From: Thermoguttaceae bacterium
Lineage (GTDB): Bacteria; Planctomycetota; Planctomycetia; Pirellulales; Thermoguttaceae
Length of the DNA: 64,000 nucleotides
Direction of reading: 5' to 3'
Assembly (NCBI GenBank): GCA_017407125.1
Contig: JAFQXE010000028.1
Coordinates: 1 to 64,000 of the forward strand
Below the pieces are notes generated by a model. The model was not told where the DNA came from, did not search any database, and saw nothing but the letters and a program-made list of their open reading frames with translations. Positions 62,581-64,000 of the stretch are shown piece by piece; positions within the stretch are counted from its first letter, which is position 1, and each line of letters starts with the position of its first letter. A program made the position numbers and the translations under genes.

Positions 62581-62728
62581 CGGAGTGCGAGAGTGAAGCG
62601 AAAGCGGAACTCTCGCTTTTTTTATAAATAGAATCGCTCAAACTGTCAAGCGTAGCTTGATACAGAAAATCAACCCTCTTGACGGCAAGCCGTCAAGTAC
62701 GAAAGCGGCGCCAAGGCGCCGCACTCCG
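62581..62728. repeat. Palindromic terminator cassette 5
   Basis: Bounded by CGGAGTGCG and CGCACTCCG. The opening hairpin GCGAGAGT/ACTCTCGC with seven T residues (62587-62623) terminates ribD. The closing hairpin is GCGGCGCC-AAG-GGCGCCGC, unlike copy 4, so the closing module is exchangeable. Confidence 0.82.
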
Positions 62729-62800
62729 AAAAACGCGGACGAAGTCCGCCGAAGGATTTTAAGCCGCAAAGAACGCATAGTTTTTAAAATTTGCGAACAT

Positions 62801-62828
62801 CCTCCGCACCTCCGCGTCTCCGCGTGAG
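62801..62828. repeat. Octanucleotide array I (CCTCCGCR units)
   Basis: CCTCCGCA, CCTCCGCG, TCTCCGCG and TGAG are preceded by GCCGCAAAGAACGCA. This is the CTCCGCG...GCGTGAG type of short repeat that I recall from many unrelated bacterial genomes. Confidence 0.75.
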
Positions 62829-62958
62829 TTTTTCCGGCGGTTGAGACAGCCGCGATCCGGGTTGTACGGAGCGTCTTCTCATTTCACCTATCTTACCACA
62901 CATCCAACTATTTTCTAATTTTTTTCTTTTCTTGTCTTCTCAAATGAAAAAACTGGGG

Positions 62959-62964
62959 TATAAT
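62959..62964 (+). promoter_or_regulatory. -10 box of the last surface protein gene
   Basis: GGGGTATAATATATTA, similar to the boxes before the two tandem PEP-CTERM genes. The ribosome site CGGAG lies 8 nt before the ATG at 63020. Confidence 0.5.
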
Positions 62965-63019
62965 ATATTATAGTAAGTGAAAATACATTTATCCTGTTTC
63001 CCCATATCGGAGAATTAAT

Positions 63020-64000
63020 ATGTCTAACTCTCAAACCCGTTCATTTTTAACTCGCGTCAACGTTGCAGCGTTTGCGCTATTGTGCGCCGCGTTGTCTTTC
63101 TGTGCGTCGATTCTTTCAGCAGAAGAATATGACTTGAATCCAGGGGATACGCTCACTTTAGGAAGCGAATTGAACAACCCCGCCAATACCGTGAACGTCT
63201 TAGGCGGAACGTTGAAGGTGGACGGAACGACTGACATCACAGCCAACTTCAACTACGACGAAACTTCGGTTCTGACAATCGATTTGAGCAATAATTCTAT
63301 TTCGTCCAAGCACGTTACGCCCATGTCGCAGTCTCTGTTGAGCAGCGACAGCCGAGACATTTACTTTACCAACTCCGGGAACACGTCCGCCTATCTCCAC
63401 CTGGGCACAAGTTACGAATATGACAGAATGGATTACAGCGCCTATACAGGAACATACGTCGCCAAAGACGGGGCTATTGTCCACATTGAGTATGCTGACC
63501 ATAATATTGATGTAAATCTACGTATGGAATCCGGCACGACGCTTGTCATTCCATATAAAAGCGGCATTTATGCGTACAGAACCAGCAACAAATCGATTGA
63601 ACTGGAAAACGCCACTCTTCAATACGGAAGTTACGGGAATCTTTTCGCTAACGGAATAAGCTTTTCAGGCGATTGCACTCTGCAGTGCACCGGAAGCAAG
63701 GATTCAGACTGGTTTAGAATTACAAGCTCCAATCCCGACGACGGCAATTCATTTTCCGGCAGCGGTACGCTCACGTTTATTGGACCTGGTTATCTGGCAA
63801 TTAACAACTCCTATGCAGCAACTAAATATACCGGCGATTTCATTATTGGAACGAGCGCCGCAACAGGAAAATTGTCTCTGGAAGGCAACAACGCTATCAA
63901 TGCGGGTTCGTCAATTAAAGTTGTAAACGGAACCATCGATTGGTACGACAAATCGCAAGCGTTCAAGTCATTGGAATTTACCAAAGGCTCGATGGCGGGA
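63020..64000 (+). CDS. Secreted beta-rich surface protein, partial (probable PEP-CTERM family)
   Basis: An open frame of 327 codons runs off the right edge. It starts MSNSQTRSFLTRVNVAAF with a signal peptide (FALLCAALSFCASILSA, cleavage near residue 34), then EEYDLNPGDTLTLGSELNNP. The rest is rich in Gly, Ser, Asn and Thr with beta-repeat features (GGTLKVDGTTDI, FSGSGTLTFIGPGYLAINNS, GKLSLEGNNAINAGSSIKVVNGTI). Promoter box, ribosome site and composition match the PEP-CTERM genes in the window, but the C-terminal sorting signal, which would settle it, is not included. Confidence 0.85.
   Translation, partial: MSNSQTRSFLTRVNVAAFALLCAALSFCASILSAEEYDLNPGDTLTLGSELNNPANTVNVLGGTLKVDGTTDITANFNYDETSVLTIDLSNNSISSKHVTPMSQSLLSSDSRDIYFTNSGNTSAYLHLGTSYEYDRMDYSAYTGTYVAKDGAIVHIEYADHNIDVNLRMESGTTLVIPYKSGIYAYRTSNKSIELENATLQYGSYGNLFANGISFSGDCTLQCTGSKDSDWFRITSSNPDDGNSFSGSGTLTFIGPGYLAINNSYAATKYTGDFIIGTSAATGKLSLEGNNAINAGSSIKVVNGTIDWYDKSQAFKSLEFTKGSMAG

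Noticed and set aside
1..64000. CRISPR arrays
   Set aside because: The tandem repeats present have 7-8 bp or 11 bp units without unique spacers, and no cas genes were seen.
1..64000. Complete insertion sequences or prophage
   Set aside because: No transposase, integrase or phage structural gene was recognised; mobile-looking DNA is limited to small palindromic repeats.

Overview
The window looks like a chromosomal segment of a planctomycete, of the gut or polysaccharide-degrading kind (a Thermoguttaceae/Pirellulales-like lineage is my inference). The hallmarks seen are a DUF1559 prepilin-like protein (37 kb), a Ser/Thr kinase with the planctomycete-type N-terminal extension, six complete PEP-CTERM surface proteins plus one probable partial one, an ECF sigma factor with a membrane-anchored partner, a hydrazine-synthase-alpha-like PD40 protein, and weak use of Shine-Dalgarno sites in many housekeeping genes. 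No tRNA, rRNA, CRISPR array or recognisable insertion sequence was seen. Both ends cut through genes.

Layout. 0-1.2 kb: 5' part of a secreted beta-propeller protein (minus). 1.4-3.3 kb: cytoplasmic-type protein of 18 ankyrin repeats. 3.4-6.5 kb: PEP-CTERM protein (minus) and about 1.3 kb of AT-rich, hairpin-rich DNA with one possible 28-codon ORF. 6.5-9.9 kb: RND efflux pump without an adaptor gene. 10.2-14 kb: PEP-CTERM protein closed by a strong terminator. 14.1-15.2 kb: M42 aminopeptidase. 15.5-20.9 kb (minus): small protein, secreted protein, FtsY, HisA, and a Cache-HAMP-SpoIIE phosphatase. 21.1-23.7 kb: a FliF-FliG fusion. 23.9-26.3 kb: GH51 arabinofuranosidase. 26.6-35.8 kb: two tandem giant paralogous PEP-CTERM proteins. 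36.1-36.3 kb: a probable structured ncRNA (6S-like shape). 36.6-40.4 kb: DUF1559 protein, an SDR-fold protein lacking the catalytic Ser/Tyr, and a disordered protein with a four-fold repeated motif. 40.5-43.2 kb: PEP-CTERM protein with chlamydial-type GGAI repeats. 43.6-45.8 kb: GlgX. 46.2-47.9 kb: a small unknown protein and an exported, membrane-anchored ankyrin protein, each behind a copy of the same promoter/dyad. 48.2-53.3 kb: kinase-DUF523 pair, then sigma/anti-sigma-like/secreted protein cluster. 53.4-56.1 kb (minus): three tandem esterase paralogues. 56.7-61.2 kb: giant PEP-CTERM protein; 61.4-62.6 kb RibD; 63.0 kb to end: start of another surface protein.

The coherent themes are surface display (PEP-CTERM proteins sharing a C-terminal SPGNS(I/V)G beta module and VPEPSTW...RKR tail) and plant-polysaccharide breakdown (GH51 plus carbohydrate-esterase-like hydrolases). 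Intergenic DNA is unusual: degenerate heptanucleotide arrays, palindromic terminator cassettes bounded by CGGAGTGCG/CGCACTCCG, and other dispersed palindromes recur across the whole window. The most notable single gene is the FliF-FliG fusion, which has lost the charged residues used for flagellar torque and has no flagellar neighbours here.
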